Assembly: GCA_036130055.1 (NCBI GenBank)
Contig: JAYYOR010000037.1
Span: 1-49,255, forward strand
Source: TMED69 sp036130055
GTDB taxonomy: Bacteria; Pseudomonadota; Gammaproteobacteria; Ga0077536
Length of the DNA stretch: 49,255 nucleotides
Direction of reading: 5' to 3'
In this document: positions 1 to 7,400 of the stretch, one piece after another
Position numbering within the stretch: position 1 is the first letter of the stretch
How the letters are laid out: each line of letters opens with the position of its first letter
Notes under the pieces: model-generated
What the model saw: only the letters and a program-made list of their open reading frames with translations
Database searches by the model: none
Told to the model about the DNA's origin: nothing
Made by a program: the position numbers and the translations under genes

Positions 1-1
1 T

Positions 2-271
2 AATAGTGTTCAGGATGTCTCGGTGTTCGGTTTGCCTGATAAAGAACTCGGCGAAATCGTGGTGGCTTGGATTAAATTGAAGCACGATAATCATTTAAAA
101 GAAGAAGATATAAAAAACTTTTGCAAAAATGAAATTGCACATTTTAAGATTCCTGCTCGCATTAAATTCGTCGAAGAGTTTCCAATGACTGTATCGGGAA
201 AAATAAAAAAATTTGAAATGAGAGACGCAATGATAAAAGAGTTAGGCCTACAAACTGCAGCTACCGCTTAA
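2..271 (+). CDS. Acyl-CoA synthetase (AMP-forming), C-terminal fragment
   Basis: This is the last 89 codons of a gene that begins before the window; the frame is open from base 2. It reads as the small mobile C-terminal domain of the ANL family (acyl-CoA synthetases). The start resembles the usual VxDVSVFGLPD segment, and it ends with the typical TVSGKIKKFEMR motif, whose lysine after SGK is the catalytic adenylation lysine of the family. Such enzymes activate a carboxylic acid with ATP and CoA through an acyl-adenylate. The substrate cannot be told from this domain. It converges on the beta-oxidation gene that ends at 288, leaving only 16 nt between the two stop codons, and no clear terminator is visible there. 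Confidence 0.9.
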   Translation, partial: NSVQDVSVFGLPDKELGEIVVAWIKLKHDNHLKEEDIKNFCKNEIAHFKIPARIKFVEEFPMTVSGKIKKFEMRDAMIKELGLQTAATA

Positions 272-287
272 TTAATAGTATGCAACT

Positions 288-2375
288 CTAGGCAAATTTT
301 CCATTTTTCTCGTACAATTCAAGTATAAGAGGAGCGGGCTTCCAATATTTATCTCCATACCGTTTTTGATATTTCTGTATAGTCTTTATAACATTATCGA
401 TTCCTTTTGAATTTGCAAAGTGCATCGGACCCCCACGATATCTACCCATCCCATAACCATGGACAAACACGACATCTATATCACTAGCTTTAGAAGCTAT
501 ACCTTCACCCAGAATATGAGCGCCCTCGTTAATCATTGAATACAGGAGCCTCTCAATAATCTCATTATCGTCGATATCTCTTTTTATGATCGAGAATTTT
601 TCAGCTTCTTCTTTAGCTATTTCGAGAACTTCATCTTCTAGAACTGGGGCTCTTCCGACGTATTTGAAAATACCGCTTCCTGTTTTCTGCCCCAATCTAC
701 CAAGATCGACTAAGCGGTCTATAAGGATCCATAACGAAGGATCCTCCGGCCTGCTTTTCCACTCGGTTTTTACTTTCTGTAGAACGTCCAATCCGGAGAG
801 ATCACATACACCGTTTGGCCCCATAGCCATCCCCCACTCGAAAGCAACCTTATCAATCCGCTCAGGACTCACTCCCTCTAGAATCATCTGTTGGGCCTCT
901 CTAACGTAAGGGAAAAACATACGATTTCCAACGAAACCAAAACAAACACCGACAAGAACCGGAGTCTTCTTGATTTTTTTCGCTAAACTCATTGCTGTTA
1001 CAATAACACTATCACTCGTTTTTTTACCTCGTACCAACTCTAGTAATGTCATCACGTTTGCCGGAGCAAAAAAATGCCATCCCATGACATTTTCTGGGCG
1101 GTGAGTGGAGCCTGCAATCTCATCAATGTCTAATGTCGAGGTGTTAGAAGCCAATATGCAGGATGCTTTTGCAATGGAATCCAATTCAGAGAAAATTGTT
1201 TTCTTTAGTTCAAGATTCTCAAAAACTGCTTCTACAATTAAATCACAATCCGCCAAATCACTGTAACTCGTTGTCCCAGTTATCATTGACATACATTTCG
1301 ATTTCTGTTCTTTAGATAACCTGCCTTTGCTAACGGTATTCTGATAATTACGTTCAATAATATCCAAACCTTTTTCTAACGAAGGCTGATCTATTTCTTT
1401 TAAAATTGTAGGTATCCCAGCATTTGCGAAATTCATCGCAATACCACCCCCCATTGTTCCACCACCAACAACGCCAACTTTCACAATCTCTAAAGGTTTA
1501 ATGCCAGCGTCTAATCCTGGAACTTTAGTGCAAGCTCTTTCAGCAAAAAACATATGCCTTTGAGAAACCGATTGCTCCGATGCCATACATTCTTGAAACA
1601 ATTTATTCTCAATTTCCACGCCCTCGTGATACCGCAAAGTAGCAGCTTCGACACACTGAATTATTTTCTCCGGAGCAAAGAAACCACGTGTCCTGCTCGA
1701 AATTTTAGAACGATATTCTGTAAACATATCTCGACTAAAAAGTGTATCGTCAACATACAGATCCTTTATCCTTCGTGGTTTTGCTTCGCCATTAATTAAT
1801 TCTTTGCAATAATCAATAGCTCCTTGAAGAAGGTCACCAGATCCGATTTTGTCAATAATGCCATCAGACAAAGCATCAACTGCTTTAATAGGTTTACCCG
1901 AAACCATAATATCCAACGCTCGTTCAGGACCGACTAATCTTGTAAGTCGTTGTGTACCTGTTGCTCCTGGCAGCAATCCTAAAGTAACTTCTGGTAAACC
2001 AACTAAAGCGGAGTCCAACGCAAATCGATAGTGACATCCCATTGCTGTCTCAAGCCCTCCACCTAAGGCTGTTCCATGGATGGCTGCTACTAAAAGTTTT
2101 TCAAGTGCTTCCATTCTATGTATTACTTCGGGCAACCATGGATCTTCTCTCGGTTTATCAAATTCTGTAATATCAGCCCCTGCAATAAATGTTCTTCCGT
2201 GACACAATAAAATAGCAATTTGTGCATCCTGATCTCTTTCAAACTCGTCCAAGCATTGCATTATCCCCTTTCGAACATGAATAGATAGAGCATTAACCGG
2301 TGGGCTATTTATCTCTATTATCCCGACTATAAACCCGGATTGATTTTCTCTCCTGTAACTTACAACTTGAGTCAT
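288..2375 (-). CDS. Bifunctional enoyl-CoA hydratase / 3-hydroxyacyl-CoA dehydrogenase (FadJ/FadB-like)
   Basis: A 695-residue fusion. An N-terminal crotonase domain (about 1-190) hydrates 2-enoyl-CoA; a central NAD-binding domain and C-terminal dimerisation domains (about 296-690) oxidise (S)-3-hydroxyacyl-CoA. Visible in the sequence are the oxyanion-hole stretch AGADI (66-70), GGG followed by the first catalytic Glu (E109), LPE with the second (E129), the Rossmann loop GVVGGGTMGGG (301-311), and the dehydrogenase dyad H434/E446 in HFFAP...LLELVRG. The 12-residue dyad spacing is that of FadB. The length matches short FadB/FadJ or peroxisomal MFE-1 types. No thiolase is adjacent. It follows acuI by 37 nt on the same strand, with an AAGGG ribosome site before the ATG, so the two are probably co-transcribed. 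Chain-length preference cannot be read. Confidence 0.95.
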   Translation of the reverse strand: MTQVVSYRRENQSGFIVGIIEINSPPVNALSIHVRKGIMQCLDEFERDQDAQIAILLCHGRTFIAGADITEFDKPREDPWLPEVIHRMEALEKLLVAAIHGTALGGGLETAMGCHYRFALDSALVGLPEVTLGLLPGATGTQRLTRLVGPERALDIMVSGKPIKAVDALSDGIIDKIGSGDLLQGAIDYCKELINGEAKPRRIKDLYVDDTLFSRDMFTEYRSKISSRTRGFFAPEKIIQCVEAATLRYHEGVEIENKLFQECMASEQSVSQRHMFFAERACTKVPGLDAGIKPLEIVKVGVVGGGTMGGGIAMNFANAGIPTILKEIDQPSLEKGLDIIERNYQNTVSKGRLSKEQKSKCMSMITGTTSYSDLADCDLIVEAVFENLELKKTIFSELDSIAKASCILASNTSTLDIDEIAGSTHRPENVMGWHFFAPANVMTLLELVRGKKTSDSVIVTAMSLAKKIKKTPVLVGVCFGFVGNRMFFPYVREAQQMILEGVSPERIDKVAFEWGMAMGPNGVCDLSGLDVLQKVKTEWKSRPEDPSLWILIDRLVDLGRLGQKTGSGIFKYVGRAPVLEDEVLEIAKEEAEKFSIIKRDIDDNEIIERLLYSMINEGAHILGEGIASKASDIDVVFVHGYGMGRYRGGPMHFANSKGIDNVIKTIQKYQKRYGDKYWKPAPLILELYEKNGKFA

Positions 2376-2412
2376 TATTTACCCTTTAAACTTTTAATAA
2401 AATAATATTAAT

Positions 2413-3411
2413 TTAAATAGAATTAACGTCTATAACAATTCGTCCTTTTATTTTACCCGACACTATTTGTTTTCCCAAATCAAAAACGTCTGATAATTTA
2501 GCTACACCCGTCATACTTTCCAAGACAGTAAGGTCAAGAAGCTCAGATAAATCTTGCCAAGCCCTTTCTCTGAATGCCAAAGGGGCTTGAACTGAGTCTA
2601 TTCCTTGCAATTTGATATTTCTCAATATGAATGGCAAAACGGTCGCTGGAAGATCCGATCCACCTGCCAATCCGCATGATGCAACGATGCCACTATAATT
2701 TGTTTTCGCCAGAACATTTGAGAGCGTAGAAGAACCAACATTATCGATAGCCGCCACCCAGCTTTCTTTATCTAATGGTCGCCCCTCCGCACTGAGCGTT
2801 GTCCTGTCAATAATTTTTTTTGCGCCTAGATTTTTGAGATAGTCAGACTGTTCCATTCTCCCGGTCGAGGCAATTACACTGTAGCCCAAGCCGGACAACA
2901 GAGTTACTGCGACAGACCCTACCCCACCTACAGACCCAGTTACTAAGATGTCGCCGTCCGAAGGCTGAACACCATGGTCTCTAATCGCGTTAACTGCAAG
3001 CATCGCTGTGTATCCTGCAGTCCCAATAGCCATAGCAACTCGAGTTGAGAAATTTTCAGGAACCGAGACCAGAAAAGAAGAGTTAATTCTCTGTTTTTGA
3101 CTATAGCCTCCCCAGTACTTTTCCGACAGACCAAAGCCGTTCACCAAAACTTTTTGTCCGGGAGTAAACTTTTCATTTTTTGACTCAATCACAGAGCCAG
3201 CAAGATCAATTCCACATACCATCGGAAATTTTTGACAAATGGGAAGTTTGTTGGTTACTGCCAGTCCGTCTTTGTAATTAAGTGTCGAATAATCAACATC
3301 AATTAGTACGTCTTCATCTGGCAACTCATCAGAGGTTATTTGGCTTAATTCCGCAAAGAATTTTCCCTCAGAATTCTTTTTAGCAATAATAGCGTTAAAT
3401 TTTTGGCTCAA
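2413..3411 (-). CDS. acuI: Acrylyl-CoA reductase (NADPH), AcuI-type MDR oxidoreductase
   Basis: A zinc-less medium-chain dehydrogenase/reductase of the AcuI/YhdH family, which reduces toxic acryloyl-CoA to propionyl-CoA with NADPH. This is a step in 3-hydroxypropionate and DMSP breakdown. It has a GroES-like half with YSTLNYKDGLAVT, then a Rossmann half with GSVGGVGSVA, and ends in KIKGRIVIDV as this family does. The frame stays open to an ATG at 3462, but that adds a 17-residue unrelated leader. I prefer the TTG at 3411: it is preceded by AAGGAA at good spacing and gives MSQKFNAII and 332 residues, the family's normal start and length. It lies divergently, about 100 nt (from the TTG), from the MoxR gene and just upstream of the FadJ-like gene. 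The propionyl-CoA product fits the other CoA genes of the window. Confidence 0.88.
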   Translation of the reverse strand: MSQKFNAIIAKKNSEGKFFAELSQITSDELPDEDVLIDVDYSTLNYKDGLAVTNKLPICQKFPMVCGIDLAGSVIESKNEKFTPGQKVLVNGFGLSEKYWGGYSQKQRINSSFLVSVPENFSTRVAMAIGTAGYTAMLAVNAIRDHGVQPSDGDILVTGSVGGVGSVAVTLLSGLGYSVIASTGRMEQSDYLKNLGAKKIIDRTTLSAEGRPLDKESWVAAIDNVGSSTLSNVLAKTNYSGIVASCGLAGGSDLPATVLPFILRNIKLQGIDSVQAPLAFRERAWQDLSELLDLTVLESMTGVAKLSDVFDLGKQIVSGKIKGRIVIDVNSI

Positions 3412-3512
3412 TTTAGTAATTTCCTTTATGCTTATATAGATTACAATTGTGCTCAACATCATGATGAATTACAACCTAAGAATAGTTTTTTAAAAAATGG
3501 AGTTAAATTGTT

Positions 3513-4427
3513 GTGGAAAATATAGAAGATGGTAAAGTGTCGGCATTTCAACATCCCTTTGTTACAATTGAGAACGTTGAGGCACTACTTGAAGGGCAAA
3601 ACTATATTCCAGAAAAAGAAATTTGTATCGCTACAAAACTCTCATTAGATTTAAAAAAGCCGATACTTCTAGAAGGGGAAGCGGGAGTTGGCAAAACCGA
3701 ACTTGCCAAAACGTTGGCTAAAATACTAGACACTGAACTAATAAGATTGCAATGTTACGAAGGATTGGATCAATCAAGCGCTCTTTATGAATGGAACTAT
3801 TCTCGTCAAATCCTTGAGGTTAGGCTTTCAGAGCTTGCAGATCATACTAAGGAGGAGATTGAAAAAAACATATTTAGCGAAAAATTTTTACTTGATCGTC
3901 CACTTCTTAAAGCTGTAAAACACACAACATCTAAACCTCCTGTTTTATTAATTGACGAAATAGACAGGGCCGACGAAGAATTTGAAGCTTTTTTGCTCGA
4001 ACTACTTTCTGACTATCAAGTTACCATACCAGAATTAGGCACTATCAAAGCAGTGGAGCCACCAATAGTAATATTAACTTCAAACAGAACAAGAGATTTA
4101 AATAATGCATTAAAGCGACGATGCCTCTATCTATGGATTGAGTACCCCTCTCTAAACAAGGAAATTAAAATAATTCAAAAAAAAGTACCAAATTTAAGTA
4201 AAACCCTAACGGAGAAAGTAGTAAAAACTATTCAGTTGCTAAGAAGTTCTGAAATTAGAAAAAAACCAGGTATTTCAGAGACAATTGATTGGGCAACCGC
4301 TCTATTTGCTTTAGATGTAGACAGTTTGACAATTGAGGTGGTAAACGAAACAGCTATAACCTTTATAAAAAATAGAGACGATTTAGACCTACTTAGAGAT
4401 ATCGACTTATCGGATATTTTGGATTAA
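3513..4427 (+). CDS. MoxR-family AAA+ ATPase (CoxD-like)
   Basis: A 304-residue single-domain AAA+ ATPase. Walker A is GEAGVGKT (55-62) and Walker B is LLIDEID (145-151, D148/E149), followed by a sensor-1 region ILTSNRTRDLNNAL. The extra acidic helix around DRADEEFEAF and the next-door VWA protein identify the MoxR/CoxD branch. Members act as chaperone-like ATPases that load or activate metal cofactors or protein complexes; CoxD is needed for the Cu-Mo centre of CO dehydrogenase. Start is GTG at 3513 with GGAG ten bases upstream. The stop codon overlaps the following ATG by one base, so the two genes are translationally coupled. No coxMSL or other molybdoenzyme structural gene is in the window, so the client is unknown. 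Confidence 0.85.
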   Translation: MENIEDGKVSAFQHPFVTIENVEALLEGQNYIPEKEICIATKLSLDLKKPILLEGEAGVGKTELAKTLAKILDTELIRLQCYEGLDQSSALYEWNYSRQILEVRLSELADHTKEEIEKNIFSEKFLLDRPLLKAVKHTTSKPPVLLIDEIDRADEEFEAFLLELLSDYQVTIPELGTIKAVEPPIVILTSNRTRDLNNALKRRCLYLWIEYPSLNKEIKIIQKKVPNLSKTLTEKVVKTIQLLRSSEIRKKPGISETIDWATALFALDVDSLTIEVVNETAITFIKNRDDLDLLRDIDLSDILD

Positions 4428-5581
4428 TGATGAAATCCGCTATAGAAATTAAACAAGGTCAAGAAAATCTTTTCAAGCATATCTTCAATATATGTGAATT
4501 ATGCCGTGACAAAGGATTAAAGGTTAGTCAAGCCGAGAAAATAGATATCTTCAGATCGCTGCCCTTCCTAGACGTGATGAAAAGAAATACGTTGAAACTT
4601 GCTCTTTGCATGCAAATTGCTAAATCTCGAGAAGATGAAGCTAAGTTCAATCGTCTATTCGAGACCTATTGGGGAATAAAAGTTGAAGACACAGAAGGGG
4701 GGCTTTTGACAACCAATGCAGAATTACTACGAACTGATCTTCCCTCAGGTCGAGAAAATGAAGGACATCGTGACTTGCTTGCTGAAACAGAAACTGAAGG
4801 TTACGACCATACTAGAAACAATGCAAATCTTCTTAGCCGATGGGATGCTTCTGCCCCCCCACTGGAGGAGACGATTTCAAAAATTGCTAAAAAATTGGCT
4901 TTTCAGAAATCTCGAAGAGAAAGAATTGGTTTAAAAGGCAAGCGAATAGACGTCAGGACTTCGTTGAGATCGAATATTTGTTTTGGGGGAGATCTTTTCA
5001 AAATCTATAAAAAAAATAAAAAGCTTCTCAAAACCAAACTTGTGCTCCTTTGTGATGTCAGCGGTTCAATGGATGTATTTAATTCTTTTCTATTACAGCT
5101 AATGTTTGGAATTCAAAAAAAAATTCCGACTTCCCGTACATTTGTATTCAGCACTAAAACCGATGAAATTACACAGTTTTTGCAAAATAACAATGTTGAA
5201 GATTCAATGAAAAAAATCTCCAATGCCGTAAGGCACTGGTCTGGAGGAACAGATATTTATGCAACTATAAAAAAGCTAAATAAAACCGTTCTCAGAGAGT
5301 CAATGAAAAAAAACACGATTTTGATGATCGTTAGCGACGGATATGGGAGCAACAATTTCCAAAACAATGGTTCTGAGATTTCGCTATTGGAAAGAGAATT
5401 TCAGATGTGTAAGCGTTTGGTTAGGACACTAGTTTGGATTAATCCAATGTATGGGGCCTCTACGTTTGAAGTTAGAGCAGCAGCACTAAAAACGGCCATG
5501 CCGTATATAGACCATTTTTTGCCTGCTTTTAATACTAAAGCGTTAAGGAAACTAGTTGAAGGATTAATGCAAATTAAATAA
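4427..5581 (+). CDS. VWA-domain protein, CoxE-like
   Basis: A 384-residue soluble protein with a variable, charged N-terminal half and a C-terminal von Willebrand A domain. The metal-ion-dependent adhesion site is DVSGS (D210, S212, S214), followed further on by SGGTDI, which supplies the conserved Thr, and by VSDGYG. This is the layout of CoxE-type VWA proteins, partners of MoxR ATPases. Known pairs work together on enzyme maturation. Start is one of two consecutive ATGs (4427 or 4430). No separate ribosome site is evident, consistent with coupling to the upstream ATPase. It converges on an enoyl-CoA hydratase with 14 nt between the stops. Being an orphan pair without its usual client is the odd point. 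Confidence 0.82.
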   Translation: MMKSAIEIKQGQENLFKHIFNICELCRDKGLKVSQAEKIDIFRSLPFLDVMKRNTLKLALCMQIAKSREDEAKFNRLFETYWGIKVEDTEGGLLTTNAELLRTDLPSGRENEGHRDLLAETETEGYDHTRNNANLLSRWDASAPPLEETISKIAKKLAFQKSRRERIGLKGKRIDVRTSLRSNICFGGDLFKIYKKNKKLLKTKLVLLCDVSGSMDVFNSFLLQLMFGIQKKIPTSRTFVFSTKTDEITQFLQNNNVEDSMKKISNAVRHWSGGTDIYATIKKLNKTVLRESMKKNTILMIVSDGYGSNNFQNNGSEISLLEREFQMCKRLVRTLVWINPMYGASTFEVRAAALKTAMPYIDHFLPAFNTKALRKLVEGLMQIK

Positions 5582-5595
5582 ATCCGATGCTTTTG

Positions 5596-6387
5596 CTATT
5601 CACCTTTAAATTCAGGCGCTCTTTTCTCAATAAACGATCCGATTCCCTCTTTGGTATCTTTTGAGTAACGAGCTAATCCTGCTATTGCCCTAGTCTCGAG
5701 CTCTAATTGATGCTCCATGGGGTTCACTGAACTATCTGCGAGAAGCCTTTTAGTTTCACCAAATGCTAAAGAAGGTCCCGCGGCCAACTGATATGCAACC
5801 TTTAAGGATTCTTCATGTAAATCCGCGTCAGGATAAATTCTTGAAATTAACCCAAGTTGAAGAGCTTCTTCAGCTTTTAGAACGGGATTGAGTAGCATTA
5901 ATTCCATCGCTTTTTTCTCTCCCACGATTCGTGGTAGCATCCAAGTACTGCCACCATCAGGCGAAACACCAATCTTTGTATAGGCAACCGTAAACCGTGC
6001 TGAATCAGACGAAAACACCAAATCTCCGCTAATGGCGATTGAAAATCCAGCTCCTGCTGCCGTTCCATTTACTGCTACAATGAATGGTGCGTTCATTCGC
6101 TTAAATCTAGATATTGCCATGTGTAAACCGGTAGTAGTAAGCCTAAGGTATTCTGATAACTTATCACCTTGCTTCTTAAATGATGGCAGATCTCCTCCTC
6201 CAGAAAACATCTTGCCATTGGCAGTTAAAACAACAGCTCTAATATTAGGATCAGAATCACAAATGGTTGCTATTTTGAGTAATTCGTTTGCCATCTCCAA
6301 GTTCAAAGAATTAGCATCATCGGGACGATTTAGAGTTATTATTGCTACCTTATCAACGATTTTTAATTCGAGTGTTTTGTATCCCAA
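5596..6387 (-). CDS. Enoyl-CoA hydratase/isomerase, PaaG-like crotonase
   Basis: A 263-residue crotonase-fold protein. The oxyanion-hole motifs are FSGGGDL (61-67) and NGTAAGAGF (108-115). The first catalytic Glu of classic hydratases is absent (AGAGFSIAIS). At the second catalytic site there is Asp in SPDGGSTW (D144). This one-Asp pattern is known for PaaG-type isomerases acting on 2-enoyl- or ring-opened CoA esters, so isomerisation is more likely than hydration. It ends in APEFKGE, typical of the family. It is the last gene of the long minus-strand run, 13 nt after the DUF1289 gene, with an AAGGAG site before its ATG. The true substrate is not evident. Confidence 0.87.
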   Translation of the reverse strand: MGYKTLELKIVDKVAIITLNRPDDANSLNLEMANELLKIATICDSDPNIRAVVLTANGKMFSGGGDLPSFKKQGDKLSEYLRLTTTGLHMAISRFKRMNAPFIVAVNGTAAGAGFSIAISGDLVFSSDSARFTVAYTKIGVSPDGGSTWMLPRIVGEKKAMELMLLNPVLKAEEALQLGLISRIYPDADLHEESLKVAYQLAAGPSLAFGETKRLLADSSVNPMEHQLELETRAIAGLARYSKDTKEGIGSFIEKRAPEFKGE

Positions 6388-6400
6388 TGTTTATCTCCTT

Positions 6401-6580
6401 TTAATTTTTATCATGGCGATTTTTCCTGGTTGCTAATAGGCCAATAATATTTGATCTCTCCTTATCTGAATATTTTACCCACTTCACGATCTCTTCTCTA
6501 GATCTGTAGCAACCAACGCAAAATTTCCTATCTTCACTCAAAAGGCAGAGTCCGATACACGGGCTTTCAATCTTAGACAT
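6401..6580 (-). CDS. DUF1289 small cysteine-rich protein
   Basis: A 59-residue protein beginning MSKIESPCIGLC, with the DUF1289 pattern of four cysteines (PCIGLC ... FCVGCYR) followed by a basic, Arg/Lys-rich tail. The arrangement looks like a small metal or iron-sulfur binding knuckle; no biochemical role is established for the family, which is largely proteobacterial. I chose the ATG at 6580 rather than the upstream in-frame codon because AAGGAG lies seven bases before it and because the family starts here. It overlaps the end of the upstream metal-receptor gene by 8 nt, so the two are likely translated together. Confidence 0.85.
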   Translation of the reverse strand: MSKIESPCIGLCLLSEDRKFCVGCYRSREEIVKWVKYSDKERSNIIGLLATRKNRHDKN

Positions 6581-7379
6581 AGACAGACTCCTTGCTAGCA
6601 ATTACGCGCAAATACTCAAGACCTTTAATTGCTCTACTTCCATACCAAGAGATTTTCTCTCCGTCGATTAGGGAAACTTCATCACAACTTTTGCATAACG
6701 TTTTAATTTCAGCAATATGTCTCTCTTTAAATGGGTATGGTTCACTGCTTAATAGAATTGCGTCACAACCAATAGATAAAAGTTCAGCTTCACTGATAGC
6801 CGGATATCTTTCTTTCGAAAGCGAATCAACAGTATTGTAATTTATCAACTTTAACATTTTTGATATATATGTATTTCTAGCTATGGACATCCAGGGTTTT
6901 CTCCAAATTAAATACAACACATCTTTTGGTTTATGAAACTTTGAATCCTTTTTTAGATTCAGCAGGGTCTGCTTAAATTTCGCTGACAAGTTATTTGCTA
7001 ATTCCATCCGTGAAAAAATTTTCCCAAAAGTTTCAAATAAAATTAAATTATCGAGAGGCGTTTGGGGATGTGTAATGATTACTTCAACATTTTTGTTTTT
7101 TAATTGTTCAAACAGCTCTTTTTTATTTTCATCAATATTCATAATTATGTGCGTAGGCTTTAGATCTAAAATAACTGAAGGGTCTACACATTTTGTTCCA
7201 CCAAATTTTGGAATATCTTTCAATAATTTTTGTGGATGGACACAAAATTTTGTGCATCCAACAATATTAGCCAATAAATCTAAATCATAAAGTAATTCTG
7301 TCAAACTAGGTACCATCGATACGATTCTAGGATTATCGGTTATTATTTTATTGTGTCGCCTAGTAACAACCTGTGTCAT
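6573..7379 (-). CDS. BtuF-like helical-backbone metal receptor without signal peptide
   Basis: A 268-residue protein with the class III periplasmic-binding-protein fold (BtuF/FepB-like). Characteristic elements are RIVSMVPSLTELLYDL near the N-terminus, GGTKCVDPSVILDLKPTHII, and LLSSEPYPFKERH near the C-terminus. Unlike BtuF there is no signal peptide or lipobox: the start is basic and polar, so the protein should be cytosolic. The family includes vitamin B12 and haem or siderophore binders. Here it sits 21 nt downstream of the B12-dependent icmF, which suggests a role in holding or delivering a corrinoid; that is inference. No BtuC/BtuD transporter genes are nearby. Its stop overlaps the DUF1289 gene. 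Confidence 0.8.
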   Translation of the reverse strand: MTQVVTRRHNKIITDNPRIVSMVPSLTELLYDLDLLANIVGCTKFCVHPQKLLKDIPKFGGTKCVDPSVILDLKPTHIIMNIDENKKELFEQLKNKNVEVIITHPQTPLDNLILFETFGKIFSRMELANNLSAKFKQTLLNLKKDSKFHKPKDVLYLIWRKPWMSIARNTYISKMLKLINYNTVDSLSKERYPAISEAELLSIGCDAILLSSEPYPFKERHIAEIKTLCKSCDEVSLIDGEKISWYGSRAIKGLEYLRVIASKESVYV

Positions 7380-7400
7380 TTAACTTTCCCACTGTTGACA

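Noticed and set aside
3513..5581. Part of an aerobic CO dehydrogenase cluster
   Set aside because: Only CoxD/CoxE-like genes are present; no molybdopterin, FAD or iron-sulfur subunit is in the window.
2361..7379. Shared MTQVV start of the FadJ-like and metal-receptor proteins as a repeat or common leader
   Set aside because: Only five residues agree, the DNA around them differs, and the proteins are unrelated.
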